NCBI RefSeq assembly: GCF_000720485.1
Contig: NZ_JOAX01000034.1
Span: 12,318-76,317 of the forward strand
Length of the DNA stretch: 64,000 bases
Direction: 5' to 3'
Origin: Streptomyces ochraceiscleroticus
GTDB lineage: Bacteria; Actinomycetota; Actinomycetes; Streptomycetales; Streptomycetaceae
Below the pieces are notes generated by a model that did not search any database, was not told the origin of the DNA, and saw nothing but the letters and a program-made list of their open reading frames with translations. The translations under genes were made by a program, and so were the position numbers. Each line of letters begins with the position of its first letter. Within the stretch, counting starts at the first letter, position 1. Positions 18,038 through 28,451 of this stretch are shown one piece after another.

Positions 18038-19104
18038 AGATCGATCTCACCGAAACCACGGCCAGCAAGATCAACAAGGCGCTGGTGCAGGGTCGCCGTG
18101 CCATCGGCACGCCGGCCGTCGGCATGGTGCTCACCCTCGTCATCGTCACGGACGAGGAGAACGCCTACGACGCGGTCAGGGCCGCCAACAACGCCTCGCG
18201 CGAGCACCCCTCGCGCACCCTGGTCGTCATCAAGCGCGCCAGCCGATCCCCGCGGGACCGCGCCAAGCCGCGCCTCGACGCCGAGGTCCGGGTCGGCGCG
18301 GACGCCGGCACGGGCGAGACGGTCGTCCTGCGGCTGCACGGCGAGGCCATCAACCACGCCCAGTCCGTCGTGCTGCCGCTGCTGCTGCCGGACGCCCCCG
18401 TGGTGGTCTGGTGGCCGGTCGGCGGCCCGACCGACCCGGCCAACGACCCGCTCGGGTCGCTCGCCCAGCGCCGCGTCACCGACACCTACGCCACCGAGCA
18501 GCCGGTCCGGGAACTGACCGCGCGCGCCGCGGCGTACACCCCCGGCGACACCGACCTGGCCTGGACCCGCATCACGCCCTGGCGCTCGATGCTGGCCGCC
18601 GCGCTCGACCAGCAGCCGAGCGAGGTCACCTCGGTCACGGTCGAGGGCGAGGAGTTCAATCCGAGCTGCGAGCTGCTGGCCATGTGGCTCGCGGACCGGC
18701 TGCACGTCCCCGTCGAGCGGACGCTCTCCGCGGGCCCCGGCCTCACGGCCGTCCGCATGGAGACCAAGAACGGTCCGATCGTGCTGGACCGCCCGGACGG
18801 CGCGATGGCCACGCTGTGCATGACCGGCCAGCCGGACCGTGCGGTGGCGCTGCAGCGGCGGGAGACCGCCGAGCTGCTCGCCGAGGAGCTGCGCCGGCTG
18901 GACCCGGACGACACCTACGCGTCCGCGCTGAAGTACGGCGTGGAGCGCCTGGGGTCGTACAAGGACGCCCAGCCCGGTGTCTCGGCCAAGACCGCCGAGG
19001 CCGCCGAGCAGGAGGCCGAGGCCGAGCCGCAGTCCGCCGAGGACGCCCCCAAGGGGAAGGCCGCGGCCAAGAAGGCGCCCGCGAAGAAGGCGGCCGCCAA
19101 GTGA
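18034..19104 (+). CDS. opcA: G6PDH assembly/activator protein OpcA
   Basis: A 356-residue OpcA. This family binds and activates G6PDH in actinobacteria and cyanobacteria. The conserved core includes ANNASREHPSRTLVVIKR near the N-terminus and LPDAPVVVWWPVGGP in the middle. The final 40 residues form a Glu/Ala then Lys/Ala tail (KAAAKKAPAKKAAAK at the very end) that is not part of the usual fold. It overlaps zwf and pgl by 4 bp on each side (ATGA, GTGA), so the three are translationally coupled. Confidence 0.95.
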   Translation: MKIDLTETTASKINKALVQGRRAIGTPAVGMVLTLVIVTDEENAYDAVRAANNASREHPSRTLVVIKRASRSPRDRAKPRLDAEVRVGADAGTGETVVLRLHGEAINHAQSVVLPLLLPDAPVVVWWPVGGPTDPANDPLGSLAQRRVTDTYATEQPVRELTARAAAYTPGDTDLAWTRITPWRSMLAAALDQQPSEVTSVTVEGEEFNPSCELLAMWLADRLHVPVERTLSAGPGLTAVRMETKNGPIVLDRPDGAMATLCMTGQPDRAVALQRRETAELLAEELRRLDPDDTYASALKYGVERLGSYKDAQPGVSAKTAEAAEQEAEAEPQSAEDAPKGKAAAKKAPAKKAAAK

Positions 19105-19883
19105 GTGCGCCGCAGGTCGTCGTCCACCGCGACAAGGAACTGATGGCCAAGGCCGCCGCGGCCCGGCTGATCACGAAGATCGTGGACGCCCAGGCGGCGC
19201 GTGGCTCCGCCTCCGTCGTCCTGACCGGCGGCCGCAACGGCAACGGCCTGCTCGCCGCCCTCGCCGAGTCCCCCGCGCGGGACGCGGTGGACTGGTCCCG
19301 GCTGGACCTGTGGTGGGGCGACGAGCGGTTCCTGCCCGAGGGCGACCCGGAGCGCAACCACACCCAGGCCCGTGAGGCGCTGCTGGACAGCGTCCCGGTG
19401 GACCCGGCGCGGGTGCACGTGATGGCGCCGTCCGACGGCGGGTACGGCAACGACGCGGACGCTGCGGCGGAGGCGTACGCCGCTGCCCTGGCCGCGGCAG
19501 CCGGACCGGAGGACCACGGGCCCGTCCCGTCCTTCGACGTCCTCCTGCTGGGTGTCGGCCCGGACACCCACGTCGCCTCGCTCTTCCCGGAGCACCCGGC
19601 CGCGCGGGAGACCGAGCGGACGGTGGTCGGCGTGCACGGCGCGCCCAAGCCGCCGCCCACCCGGATCTCGCTGACCCTGCCCGCGATCCGCGCGGCGCGG
19701 GAGGTCTGGCTGCTCGCGGCGGGCGAGGACAAGGCGAACGCGGCCGCGATGGCCCTCTCCGGCGCGGGCGAGATACAGGCGCCCGCGGCGGGCGCGTACG
19801 GCCGCAGCCGTACGCTCTGGCTGCTGGACGAGGCGGCCGCCTCCCAGCTGCCGCGCGGGCTGTACCCGCCGGCCTCGGCCTGA
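19101..19883 (+). CDS. pgl: 6-phosphogluconolactonase
   Basis: A 260-residue lactonase of the NagB/DevB type that hydrolyses 6-phosphogluconolactone, the product of Zwf. Typical blocks are VVLTGGRNGNGLLAAL near the N-terminus, DLWWGDERFLPEGDPERN, LLLGVGPDTHVASLFPEHP and RISLTLPAIRAAREVWLLAAG. The standard GGGT/GPDGH-like residues are slightly altered (GRNGNG, GPDTHVA), as is common in Streptomyces. It is the last gene of the operon, which ends in a strong hairpin. Confidence 0.93.
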   Translation: MSAPQVVVHRDKELMAKAAAARLITKIVDAQAARGSASVVLTGGRNGNGLLAALAESPARDAVDWSRLDLWWGDERFLPEGDPERNHTQAREALLDSVPVDPARVHVMAPSDGGYGNDADAAAEAYAAALAAAAGPEDHGPVPSFDVLLLGVGPDTHVASLFPEHPAARETERTVVGVHGAPKPPPTRISLTLPAIRAAREVWLLAAGEDKANAAAMALSGAGEIQAPAAGAYGRSRTLWLLDEAAASQLPRGLYPPASA

Positions 19884-19902
19884 CGGGTCCGCCGCACGAC
19901 GA

Positions 19903-19944
19903 ACGGCCCGGCTCCCACGGTGCTCACCGTGGGAGCCGGGCCGT
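19903..19944. terminator. Bidirectional terminator after pgl, 18-bp stem
   Basis: Arms 19903-19920 and 19927-19944 are perfectly complementary with a TGCTCA loop. The position between convergent pgl (+) and the gene at 19980 (-) suits a two-way terminator. Confidence 0.8.
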
Positions 19945-19979
19945 CGTCGTGTCCGGGGCCCGGACGGCCGCTCAGCGGC

Positions 19980-20246
19980 TCACGACGCGCGCTCCCGCTC
20001 CTGGCGCACCATGGCGTTGGCCATCCGCGCCGGGTCCTGGAGGTCGCCCACCGCGACGCCGTCGACGTCCTCGTCGAGGGTGTTGTACGGGCCGAGGCCG
20101 ACGTCCTTGTCGCCCTTGTCGCCCTGCACCGCTTCCAGGTGCCGGGCGGTCACCTCCTGCTGCTTGGCCGCGGGCTGGTCCACCAGCCACTCGCGGTTCT
20201 CCGGGGTCAGCAGGTTCAGAAAGCTCGTGAGCGCGTCTTCGTGCAC
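19980..20246 (-). CDS. Small hypothetical protein coupled to pgi
   Basis: An 88-residue acidic protein of no recognised family, starting at the GTG 5 bp after the pgi stop. Visible features: an amphipathic N-terminal segment (EDALTSFLNLLTPENREWLVD), a Gln/Lys/Asp-rich middle and a C-terminal helix (DPARMANAMVRQERERAS). No signal peptide, cysteines or membrane span. A longer in-frame version would run far into pgi and is not credible. It is presumably made from the pgi transcript; function unknown. Confidence 0.6.
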   Translation of the reverse strand: MHEDALTSFLNLLTPENREWLVDQPAAKQQEVTARHLEAVQGDKGDKDVGLGPYNTLDEDVDGVAVGDLQDPARMANAMVRQERERAS

Positions 20247-20251
20247 CGGGA

Positions 20252-21904
20252 TCAGCGCCCCCGCATCGTGCGGTAGGTGGCGACCAGCGACTTCGTCGAG
20301 GCGTCCAGGCCCTCGACCTCGGCGCCCTCGGTCAGCGCGGGCTCCACGCGCTTGGCGAGGACCTTGCCGAGCTCCACGCCCCACTGGTCGAAGGAGTCGA
20401 TGTTCCAGACCGCGCCCTGGACGAACACCTTGTGCTCGTAGAGGGCGATGAGCTGGCCCAGCACGGACGGGCTGAGCTCCTTGGCCAGGATGGTCGTGGA
20501 GGGGCGGTTGCCCTTGAAGGTCTTGTGCGTCACCAGTTCCTCGGGCACGCCCTCGGCGCGCACCTGCTCCGGCGTCTTGCCGAAGGCCAGCGCCTGGCCC
20601 TGCGCGAAGAGGTTGGCCATCAGCAGGTCGTGCTGGGCGACCAGACCGGGCTGGAGGTCCTCGACCGGCTGTGCGAAGCCGATGAAGTCGGCCGGGATCA
20701 TCTTCGTGCCCTGGTGCAGGAGCTGGTAGTACGCGTGCTGGCCGTTCGTGCCGGGCGTGCCCCAGACCACCGGACCGGTCTGCCAGGACACCTCCTCGCC
20801 GTCCCGGCCCACGTACTTGCCGTTGGACTCCATGTCGAGCTGCTGGAGGTACGCGGTGAACTTGGAGAGGTAGTGGCTGTACGGCAGGACCGCGTGCGAC
20901 TGCGCGTCCCAGAAGTTGCCGTACCAGACGCCGAGCAGGCCGAGCAGCAGCGGCGCGTTCTCCTCGGGCGGCGCGCAGCGGAAGTGCTCGTCGACGAGGT
21001 GGAAGCCGGCCAGCATCTCGCGGAAGTGCTCCGGGCCGATCGCGATCATCAGCGAGAGGCCGATGGCCGAGTCGTAGGAGTAACGGCCGCCGACCCAGTC
21101 CCAGAACTCGAACATGTTCGCCGTGTCGATGCCGAACTCCGACACCTTCTCGGCGTTGGTCGACAGCGCCACGAAGTGCTTGGCGACCGCCTCGTCACCG
21201 GCCCGCAGGCCGGTCAGCAGCCAGTCGCGGGCCGAGGTGGCGTTGGTGATCGTCTCGATGGTGGTGAACGTCTTCGAGGCGATGATGAAGAGCGTCTCGG
21301 CCGGGTCCAGGTCGCGCACGGCCTCGTGCAGGTCCGCGCCGTCGACGTTGGAGACGAACCGGAACTGCATGTCGCGGTCGGAGTACGCGCGCAGCGCCTC
21401 GTACGCCATCGCCGGACCCAGGTCCGAGCCGCCGATGCCGACGTTGACGACGGTCTTGATGCGCTTGCCGGTGTGGCCCTTCCAATCGCCGGAGCGGACC
21501 CGGTCGGCGAACGTGGACATCCTCGTGAGGACGTGCTGCACGGCCGGGACGACGTTCTCGCCGTCGACCTCGATGTCGGCCGAGCCGGGCGCGCGCAGCG
21601 CGGTGTGCAGCACCGCGCGGTTCTCGGTGATATTGATCTTCTCGCCGCGGAACATGGCGTCCCGCAGCTCGGTGACCTTCGTCGCGGCGGCCAGCTCGCG
21701 CAGCAGCCGCAGCGTCTCGTCGGTCACCAGGTGCTTGGAGTAGTCCAGGTGCAGGTCACCGACCTGGAGCGTGTACCGCTCCGCCCGGCCCGGGTCCTGC
21801 TCGAACAGCTCTCGCAGATGCGTGCTCGCGAGCTGTTCGCGGTGCTTCCCCAGGGCCGCCCACTCGGACGTCTGGTCGAGCCTGCTGCGGCCATCTGCGT
21901 TCAT
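20252..21904 (-). CDS. pgi: Glucose-6-phosphate isomerase
   Basis: A 550-residue phosphoglucose isomerase that interconverts glucose-6-P and fructose-6-P, linking the pentose-phosphate operon to glycolysis. Two SIS domains are recognisable: [20 protein letters not shown], then [17 protein letters not shown] and [19 protein letters not shown], with the C-terminal signature block containing QWGVELGK. The ATG at 21904 matches the family N-terminus. The ATG three codons upstream (21913) has AGAAGG only 3 bp before it, so either may be used. It faces away from the plus-strand operon and leads the small gene at 19980. Confidence 0.95.
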   Translation of the reverse strand: MNADGRSRLDQTSEWAALGKHREQLASTHLRELFEQDPGRAERYTLQVGDLHLDYSKHLVTDETLRLLRELAAATKVTELRDAMFRGEKINITENRAVLHTALRAPGSADIEVDGENVVPAVQHVLTRMSTFADRVRSGDWKGHTGKRIKTVVNVGIGGSDLGPAMAYEALRAYSDRDMQFRFVSNVDGADLHEAVRDLDPAETLFIIASKTFTTIETITNATSARDWLLTGLRAGDEAVAKHFVALSTNAEKVSEFGIDTANMFEFWDWVGGRYSYDSAIGLSLMIAIGPEHFREMLAGFHLVDEHFRCAPPEENAPLLLGLLGVWYGNFWDAQSHAVLPYSHYLSKFTAYLQQLDMESNGKYVGRDGEEVSWQTGPVVWGTPGTNGQHAYYQLLHQGTKMIPADFIGFAQPVEDLQPGLVAQHDLLMANLFAQGQALAFGKTPEQVRAEGVPEELVTHKTFKGNRPSTTILAKELSPSVLGQLIALYEHKVFVQGAVWNIDSFDQWGVELGKVLAKRVEPALTEGAEVEGLDASTKSLVATYRTMRGR

Positions 21905-22157
21905 CTCGGACATCAGCCTTCTTTGGTCTCGTATCGGCCCCGCCACCCCCCAACCTAATTGATCAGGCGACGAGATGAGATGTCCGCCCGCTGTCGAACG
22001 GCTGACACGAATGTGTCCGTACCGGATTCACCTGCGAAGCCACTCGAACAGCGGAACGCGAGCGGCCCGGCAGGAAGGCCGAAACCTTCCGGCCGGGCCG
22101 GTGCACACTCTTCTCCTCCGCCGGACGCGGGTGTTCGGCGCCGCCGGGGCCGCGTCC

Positions 22158-22493
22158 TCAGATCTCGCCGCGGAGCTTGGCGAGCGCCTCCGCGAGAATC
22201 GCCTCGCCGTCCGCGTCCGTCCGGCGCTCCCGTACGTACGCCAGGTGCGTCTTGTACGGCTCGGTGCGCGGCGGGTCCGGCGGGTTGTCCCGGTCCTTGC
22301 CTGCGGGGAAGCCACAGCGCGGGCAGTCCCAAGTGTCAGGAATCTGCGCGTCGCCGGCGAAGCTGGGCTGTGTCTCGTGCCCGTTGGAGCACCAGAAGGA
22401 GATGCGGATGCGAGGCGCGGACTCGCCCCGCTCGGCCTCCCCCATCGGCCCCGCCCCGACCCGACTTCCTCGGATCGCGTTGCCACTTGCCAC
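22158..22493 (-). CDS. RbpA-family RNA polymerase-binding protein (possible RbpB-type paralogue)
   Basis: A 111-residue protein of the RbpA family, which binds the principal sigma factor and stabilises the open promoter complex in actinobacteria. Zinc-site residues match the family spacing: C35 and H39 (CSNGH), C57 and C60 (CPRC). The N-terminal NAIRGSRVGAG motif resembles the RbpA core-linker start, and the C-terminal sigma-interaction helix region (RTEPYKTHLAYVRERR...EAILAEALAKLRGE) is present. The sequence between differs from classical RbpA, so it may be the second Streptomyces paralogue. GTG at 22493 has GGGAG 8 bp upstream. Confidence 0.82.
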   Translation of the reverse strand: MASGNAIRGSRVGAGPMGEAERGESAPRIRISFWCSNGHETQPSFAGDAQIPDTWDCPRCGFPAGKDRDNPPDPPRTEPYKTHLAYVRERRTDADGEAILAEALAKLRGEI

Positions 22494-22556
22494 GGTCGTA
22501 ACTCCCTGCGTCATGGTGCTGCGAAGCCTCGATGGGAGCCTCCGCTGCGGGCGCCC

Positions 22557-22562
22557 AGTCTA
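22557..22562 (-). promoter_or_regulatory. -10 element for the RbpA-family gene
   Basis: TAGACT read on the minus strand, with a CTGGAC -35-like hexamer 17 bp upstream, 64 bp before the GTG start. It looks like a housekeeping (HrdB) promoter. No sigma-R type GGAAT element was seen. Confidence 0.4.
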
Positions 22563-22658
22563 CGTAAGGCCCAACGCGCGTCCAGTGACAGGAGTTACCC
22601 GGCCACGGAAGGACGCCGCACTCATGATAAGCCGCGCCCCCGACACAGTGTCAGCTCT

Positions 22659-22895
22659 CTAGCTGTCCAGCTTCATCAGGATGCCGAGGACGACGATGCA
22701 GGCGAACCAGAGCAGGCCGACGACGATGGTGATGCGGTCGAGGTTCCGCTCGGCGACGGAGGAACCGCCGACCGAGGACTGCATACCGCCACCGAACATG
22801 TCGGACAGGCCGCCGCCCTTCCCCTTGTGCATGAGCACCAGCATCATCAGCAGCGCGCTGAAGACGATGAGGGCGATCGAGAATCCCATGACCAC
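22659..22895 (-). CDS. secG: Preprotein translocase subunit SecG
   Basis: A 78-residue SecG with two transmembrane helices (FSIALIVFSALLMMLVLM and ITIVVGLLWFACIVVLGILM) separated by the glycine-rich cytosolic loop HKGKGGGLSDMFGGGMQSS, the family hallmark. SecG assists SecYEG-mediated protein export. GTG at 22895 is used; ATG two codons later is possible. It is located after tpiA, the conserved actinobacterial order. Confidence 0.95.
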   Translation of the reverse strand: MVMGFSIALIVFSALLMMLVLMHKGKGGGLSDMFGGGMQSSVGGSSVAERNLDRITIVVGLLWFACIVVLGILMKLDS

Positions 22896-22951
22896 TGGTG
22901 GACCAACTCTCTAGGACTGGCGGACGGAAGGACAAGCGGATCAAACGGTGT

Positions 22952-23020
22952 GGGGCCGGGGCGGCGTCGTGTGACACCGGGACCCGGCCCCGACAGCCTA
23001 CGACGGGCCGGGCCCGTCGT
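22952..23020 (-). terminator. Two stem-loops after tpiA
   Basis: A 9-bp GC stem (22952-22960 with 22983-22991) and a second palindrome (23000-23020) with ACGACGGG/CCCGTCGT arms lie between tpiA and secG. Either could terminate or attenuate read-through into secG. Confidence 0.5.
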
Positions 23021-23061
23021 CATAGCTGCTGCTCACGGTGGTACGGAGCGCAGCGTGACCG

Positions 23062-23838
23062 CTACTGGTCGCGGAATCGAACGATCTTGACGAACTCGTC
23101 GGCGTCCAGCGCGGCGCCGCCGATCAGCGCGCCGTCGACGTCCGGCTGCGCCATGATCGCCGCGACGTTCCCGGACTTCACCGAGCCGCCGTACTGGATG
23201 CGCACCTTGTCGGCGAGCTCCTGGCTGTACAGCTCCGCGAGGCGGCGGCGGATCGCACCGCAGACCTCCTGGGCGTCCTCCGGGGTGGCGACCTCGCCGG
23301 TGCCGATGGCCCACACCGGCTCGTACGCGATCACGATGGTCTCGGCCTGCTCGGCCGGGACGTCCTGCAGCGCGCCGTCGACCTGGGCGAGGGTGTGCGT
23401 GACCTGGTTGCCCGCCTTGCGGACGTCCAGGCCCTCACCGACGCACAGGATCGGCGTGATGCCGTGCTTGAAGGCGGCCTTGACCTTGGCGTTGCAGACC
23501 GCCTCGTCCTCGCCGTGGTACTGGCGGCGCTCGCTGTGGCCGATGGCCACGTACGCGCACTTCAGCTTGGCGAGCATCGGGCCGGAGACCTCACCGGTGA
23601 AGGCACCGGAGTCGTGCGCCGAGATGTCCTGGGCGCCGTACTTGATCTTCAGCTTGTCGCCGTCGACCAGGGTCTGCACCGAGCGGATGTCGGTGAAGGG
23701 CGGCAGGACCGCGACCTCGACGGCCTCGTAGTCCTTGTCGGCGAGCGCGAAGGCGAGCTTCTGGACGTGGGCGATGGCCTCGAGGTGGTTGAGGTTCATC
23801 TTCCAGTTGCCCGCCATCAGCGGGGTACGGCTACTCAC
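23062..23838 (-). CDS. tpiA: Triosephosphate isomerase
   Basis: A 258-residue TIM barrel interconverting dihydroxyacetone phosphate and glyceraldehyde-3-P. Catalytic residues are visible: the lysine in GNWKMN, the histidine in [10 protein letters not shown], and the glutamate in [12 protein letters not shown]. The GTG start is 6 bp after the pgk stop, so the two are one transcript. Confidence 0.97.
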   Translation of the reverse strand: MSSRTPLMAGNWKMNLNHLEAIAHVQKLAFALADKDYEAVEVAVLPPFTDIRSVQTLVDGDKLKIKYGAQDISAHDSGAFTGEVSGPMLAKLKCAYVAIGHSERRQYHGEDEAVCNAKVKAAFKHGITPILCVGEGLDVRKAGNQVTHTLAQVDGALQDVPAEQAETIVIAYEPVWAIGTGEVATPEDAQEVCGAIRRRLAELYSQELADKVRIQYGGSVKSGNVAAIMAQPDVDGALIGGAALDADEFVKIVRFRDQ

Positions 23839-23844
23839 GTTTGT

Positions 23845-25047
23845 TCAGTCCTCCAGAGCGGCGAGGCCGGGGAGCGTCTTGCCTTCGAGGTATTCGAGGC
23901 TGGCGCCACCACCGGTCGAGATGTGGCCGAAAGCATTCTCGTCGAAACCGAGCAGGCGTACGGCAGCGGCCGAGTCCCCGCCGCCGACGACGGTGAAGGC
24001 TTCCGAGTCGAGCAGCCCCTGCGCGACGGCCTTGGTGCCGTTCGCGTAGTCCGGGTGCTCGAAGACACCCATCGGGCCGTTCCAGAAGATGGTGGCCGCG
24101 TCCTTGAGCTTGGCGGCGTACAGCTCCCGGGTCTTCGGGCCGATGTCCAGGCCCTCCTGATCGGCCGGGATGGCGTCCGCAGCGACCGTACCGGGGTTCG
24201 CCGGGGCCTTGGTCTTCAGGTCCGGGAAGTCGGTCGAGACCATGACGTCGACGGGCAGGACGAACTCCACGCCCTTCTGCTCGGCGCGCGCCAGGTACTC
24301 CAGGACGGCCGGGACCTGGTCCTCCTGCAGCAGCGACTTGCCGACCTCGTGGCCCTTGGCCTTGAGGAAGGTGTACGCCATGCCGCCGCCGATCAGGATG
24401 CGGTCGGCCTTCTCCAGGAGGTGGTCGATGACGCCGAGCTTGTCGGAGACCTTGGCGCCGCCGAGCACGACCGCGTACGGGCGCTTGACGTCCTCGGTGA
24501 GCTTCTTCAGGACCGTGACCTCGGCGGCGATCAGGTCGCCGGCGGCGTGCGGCAGCCGGGCCGGCAGGTCGTACACCGAGGCGTGCTTGCGGTGCACGGC
24601 GCCGAAGCCGTCGCCGACGTACAGGTCGGCGAGGGCAGCCAGCTGGTCCGCGAACGCGCCGCGCTCGGCGTCGTCCTTGCTGGTCTCGCCCGCGTTGAAG
24701 CGGAGGTTCTCCAGGACGGCCACCTGGCCGTCGGCGAGGCCCGCCACGGTCGCCTGAGCGGACTCGCCGACCGTGTCGGTGGCGAAGGCGACGTCCTGGC
24801 CGAGCAGTTCACCCAGTCGCTCCGCCGCGGGGGCGAGCGAGAAGGCCGGGTCCGGGGCGCCCTTGGGGCGGCCCAGGTGCGAGGCGACGACCACGCGGGC
24901 GCCCGCGGCGGCGAGCTTGGCGATGGTCGGCTGCACGGCGCGGATGCGGCCGTCGTCGGTGATGGTGGTGCCGTCCAGCGGCACATTCAGGTCGGCGCGG
25001 ACAAAGACCCGCTTCCCCGCTACCTGAAGGTCGTCGATCGTCTTCAT
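23845..25047 (-). CDS. pgk: Phosphoglycerate kinase
   Basis: A 400-residue two-domain kinase making ATP and 3-phosphoglycerate. N-domain: VFVRADLNVPLDG and the VVVASHLGRPKG basic substrate site. C-domain: VVLGGAKVSDKLGVIDHLL and the nucleotide loop VGGGDSAAAV. It is complete. It follows gap, from which it is separated by a hairpin, and is cotranscribed with tpiA. Confidence 0.97.
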   Translation of the reverse strand: MKTIDDLQVAGKRVFVRADLNVPLDGTTITDDGRIRAVQPTIAKLAAAGARVVVASHLGRPKGAPDPAFSLAPAAERLGELLGQDVAFATDTVGESAQATVAGLADGQVAVLENLRFNAGETSKDDAERGAFADQLAALADLYVGDGFGAVHRKHASVYDLPARLPHAAGDLIAAEVTVLKKLTEDVKRPYAVVLGGAKVSDKLGVIDHLLEKADRILIGGGMAYTFLKAKGHEVGKSLLQEDQVPAVLEYLARAEQKGVEFVLPVDVMVSTDFPDLKTKAPANPGTVAADAIPADQEGLDIGPKTRELYAAKLKDAATIFWNGPMGVFEHPDYANGTKAVAQGLLDSEAFTVVGGGDSAAAVRLLGFDENAFGHISTGGGASLEYLEGKTLPGLAALED

Positions 25048-25075
25048 GGTGACTCCGTTCGAACGTCAGTCATGG

Positions 25076-25119
25076 GACGGGGCCCGTACGACGCGTCGTC
25101 GCGTCCTACGAGCCCCGTC
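25076..25119 (-). terminator. Hairpin between gap and pgk
   Basis: A 20-bp stem with two mismatches (25076-25095 with 25100-25119) and a TCGT loop, just after gap on the minus strand. It would end or reduce read-through from gap into pgk-tpiA. Confidence 0.65.
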
Positions 25120-25160
25120 CTCACATCTCGGTGCCTAGTGCTGCGTCAGGCAGAGATTAT

Positions 25161-26240
<1,080 letters not shown>

Positions 26241-26342
26241 CTACCCCCTGTACGAGACGTACGTGACATTGACATGGGGCTCTCCTTCTGCTCAAGTGAG
26301 CGCCCTTGAGCCCCTCTGACGCCCTTGCGTACCCGGCCCCGC

Positions 26343-26397
26343 GTCAGTACGCACGCGCCCCCGGCACCCAGTGCGGGTGCCGGGGGCGCGTACTGAC
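26343..26397. terminator. Strong terminator after whiA, about 23-bp stem with one bulge
   Basis: Arms 26343-26369 and 26375-26397 pair over the full right arm; the left has a 4-nt extra ACGC. The loop is AGTGC. It ends the uvrC-rapZ-yvcK-whiA run on minus. TTGTCAGTAC in this hairpin is not a damage promoter (no -10). Confidence 0.8.
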
Positions 26398-26412
26398 AAG
26401 TAGCGATCCGGT

Positions 26413-27402
26413 TCAGCCGACCATGCCCTCGGCGAGGTCGTCGGCGAGATTGGATTCCGTACCCGGAATGCCGAGGTCCTGTGCGCGCTTGTCGGCCATC
26501 GCGAGCAGCCGGCGGATGCGGCCGGCGACCGCGTCCTTGGTGAGCGGCGGGTCGGCGAGCGCGCCGAGCTCCTCCAGGGACGCCTGCTTGTGCTCCATGC
26601 GCAGCCGGCCGGCCGCCGCGAGGTGCTCCGGCACCTCCTCGCCGAGGATCTCCAGCGCGCGCTGCACGCGGGCGCCCGCGGCGACCGCGGCCCGCGCCGA
26701 GCGGCGGAGGTTGGCGTCGTCGAAGTTCGCGAGGCGGTTGGCCGTGGCCCGCACCTCGCGGCGCATTCTGCGCTCCTCCCAGGCGAGCACCGACTCATGG
26801 GCGCCCAGCCGCGTCAACAGCGCGCCGATCGCGTCACCGTCACGGACCACCACCCGGTCCACGCCGCGCACCTCGCGGGCCTTGGCCCCGATGCCGAGCC
26901 GGCGGGCCGCGCCGACCAGCGCGAGCGCCGCCTCCGGGCCCGGGCAGGTCACCTCCAGGGAGGAGGAGCGGCCGGGCTCGGTGAGCGAGCCGTGCGCCAG
27001 GAATGCGCCGCGCCAGGCGGCCTCCGCGTCACAGGTGGCCCCCGAGACCACCTGCGGGGGCAGGCCCCGGATGGGGCGGCCGCGGCCGTCGACGAGGCCG
27101 GTCTGGCGCGCGAGCTGGTCGCCGCCGGCCACCACCCGGACGACGTAGCGGCTGCCGCGGCGGAGTCCGCCCGGCGCCATCACCACCAGGTCCGAGGAGT
27201 GCCCGAAGATCTCCAGAATGTCCTTGCGGAGCCGCCGGGCCGCGATGCCCGTGTCCAGCTCCGCCTCGATCACGATGCGCCCGCTGACCAGGTGCAGCCC
27301 GCCGGCGAACCGCAGGATCGACGAGACCTCCGACTTCCGGCAGCAGGTCCGGGTGACGGGGAGCCGGGAGATTTCATCCTTCACCGCTGCCGTCATCGCC
27401 AT
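26413..27402 (-). CDS. whiA: Sporulation transcription factor WhiA
   Basis: A 329-residue WhiA: an N-terminal degenerate LAGLIDADG homing-endonuclease-like domain ([42 protein letters not shown]) and a C-terminal helix-turn-helix ([24 protein letters not shown]). With WhiB it drives the switch from aerial growth to sporulation septation. It starts 3 bp inside the end of yvcK (overlapping). The lack of nuclease residues is normal for this family. The gene supports a sporulating actinomycete host. Confidence 0.96.
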   Translation of the reverse strand: MAMTAAVKDEISRLPVTRTCCRKSEVSSILRFAGGLHLVSGRIVIEAELDTGIAARRLRKDILEIFGHSSDLVVMAPGGLRRGSRYVVRVVAGGDQLARQTGLVDGRGRPIRGLPPQVVSGATCDAEAAWRGAFLAHGSLTEPGRSSSLEVTCPGPEAALALVGAARRLGIGAKAREVRGVDRVVVRDGDAIGALLTRLGAHESVLAWEERRMRREVRATANRLANFDDANLRRSARAAVAAGARVQRALEILGEEVPEHLAAAGRLRMEHKQASLEELGALADPPLTKDAVAGRIRRLLAMADKRAQDLGIPGTESNLADDLAEGMVG

Positions 27403-28451
27403 GGGCCGATCCTTCCATGCATCCGAAAAATACGGTCGTACGCGGCGGCCAGCAGCTCCGGGTCGTGCCGAGCGGAACCGCCCCCAGGTTTCCCCTGGTG
27501 AGCGCTGCTTTGCGCGGCCACGGCCGCCAGCTCGACCGCACTGCCGAACAGCTCCTTGGCCGCTCCGGTCAGAGACTCCCGGTCGGGCACGGCGTCCTGA
27601 TCGGCCAGCACCACGTCGAAGGCGAGTTTAGGGGCGTGTCGGGCCAAAACCTCCAAATGACGCTGCGGGGAAAACCCGTCCGTCTCCCCCGGCTGGGGTG
27701 CGAGGTTCAACGAGAGAACCTTACGGGCCTTGGTCTCCTCCAGCGCCTCGCGGAGCTGCGGCACCAGAAGATGCGGGATCACGGAGGAGAACCAGGACCC
27801 GGGGCCGAGCACCACCCAGTCGGCGTCCCGGACCGCCTCGACGGCCTCGGGGACGGCGGGCGGCTCCTCCGGGACGATGTGCACGGACTGCACCTCGCCG
27901 CGGGTGAGCGCGACCGTGGCCTGGCCGCGGACGGTGGAGATCTCGTCCGGGCGGCCCTTGTGGTGCCCCTTGACCAGGGCCTGCAGCTCCAGCGGCACGG
28001 CGGACATCGGGAGCACCCGGCCCTGCGCGCCCAGCAGCTTGCCGACCAGGTCCAGCGCCTGGACGTGGTCGCCGAGCTGTTCCCACAGGGCGACGATCAG
28101 GAGATTTCCCACAGCGTGGTCGTGCAGCTCGCCGCCGCTGATGAAGCGGTGCTGGATGACCCGGGCCCAGGTCTGGCCCCAGTCGTCGTCGCCGCACAGC
28201 GCCGCGAGGGCCTTGCGCAGATCGCCCGGCGGCAGCACACCCAGCTCGTCGCGGAGCCGGCCGCTGGAGCCGCCGTCGTCGGCGACGGTGACCACGGCGG
28301 TCAGATCGCGCGTGATGCGGCGCAGCGCGGCGAGCGAGGCGGACAGCCCCATGCCGCCGCCGAGGGCGACGACCTTCGGGGTGGCGCCCTTCTGCGTGCT
28401 GCCCCGTACGAGCCGGCGTACGCGGCGCATCCGGGGCGTGCGGCTGGTCAC
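27393..28451 (-). CDS. yvcK: YvcK/CofD-like protein
   Basis: A 352-residue protein of the CofD/YvcK family (gluconeogenesis factor, cell-shape and wall-precursor control). The glycine-rich nucleotide site is [20 protein letters not shown], followed by [29 protein letters not shown] at 28451 is chosen because it overlaps the rapZ stop by 4 bp (GTGA). It is encoded between rapZ and whiA, as in most Gram-positives. UDP-sugar binding is known for relatives and is inferred here. Confidence 0.92.
   Translation of the reverse strand: MTSRTPRMRRVRRLVRGSTQKGATPKVVALGGGMGLSASLAALRRITRDLTAVVTVADDGGSSGRLRDELGVLPPGDLRKALAALCGDDDWGQTWARVIQHRFISGGELHDHAVGNLLIVALWEQLGDHVQALDLVGKLLGAQGRVLPMSAVPLELQALVKGHHKGRPDEISTVRGQATVALTRGEVQSVHIVPEEPPAVPEAVEAVRDADWVVLGPGSWFSSVIPHLLVPQLREALEETKARKVLSLNLAPQPGETDGFSPQRHLEVLARHAPKLAFDVVLADQDAVPDRESLTGAAKELFGSAVELAAVAAQSSAHQGKPGGGSARHDPELLAAAYDRIFRMHGRIGPWR

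Noticed and set aside
26375..26400. PafBC-type promoter toward gap
   Set aside because: CTTGTCAGTACG is the arm of the whiA terminator; no -10 follows at 11 bp and the gene is 230 bp away.
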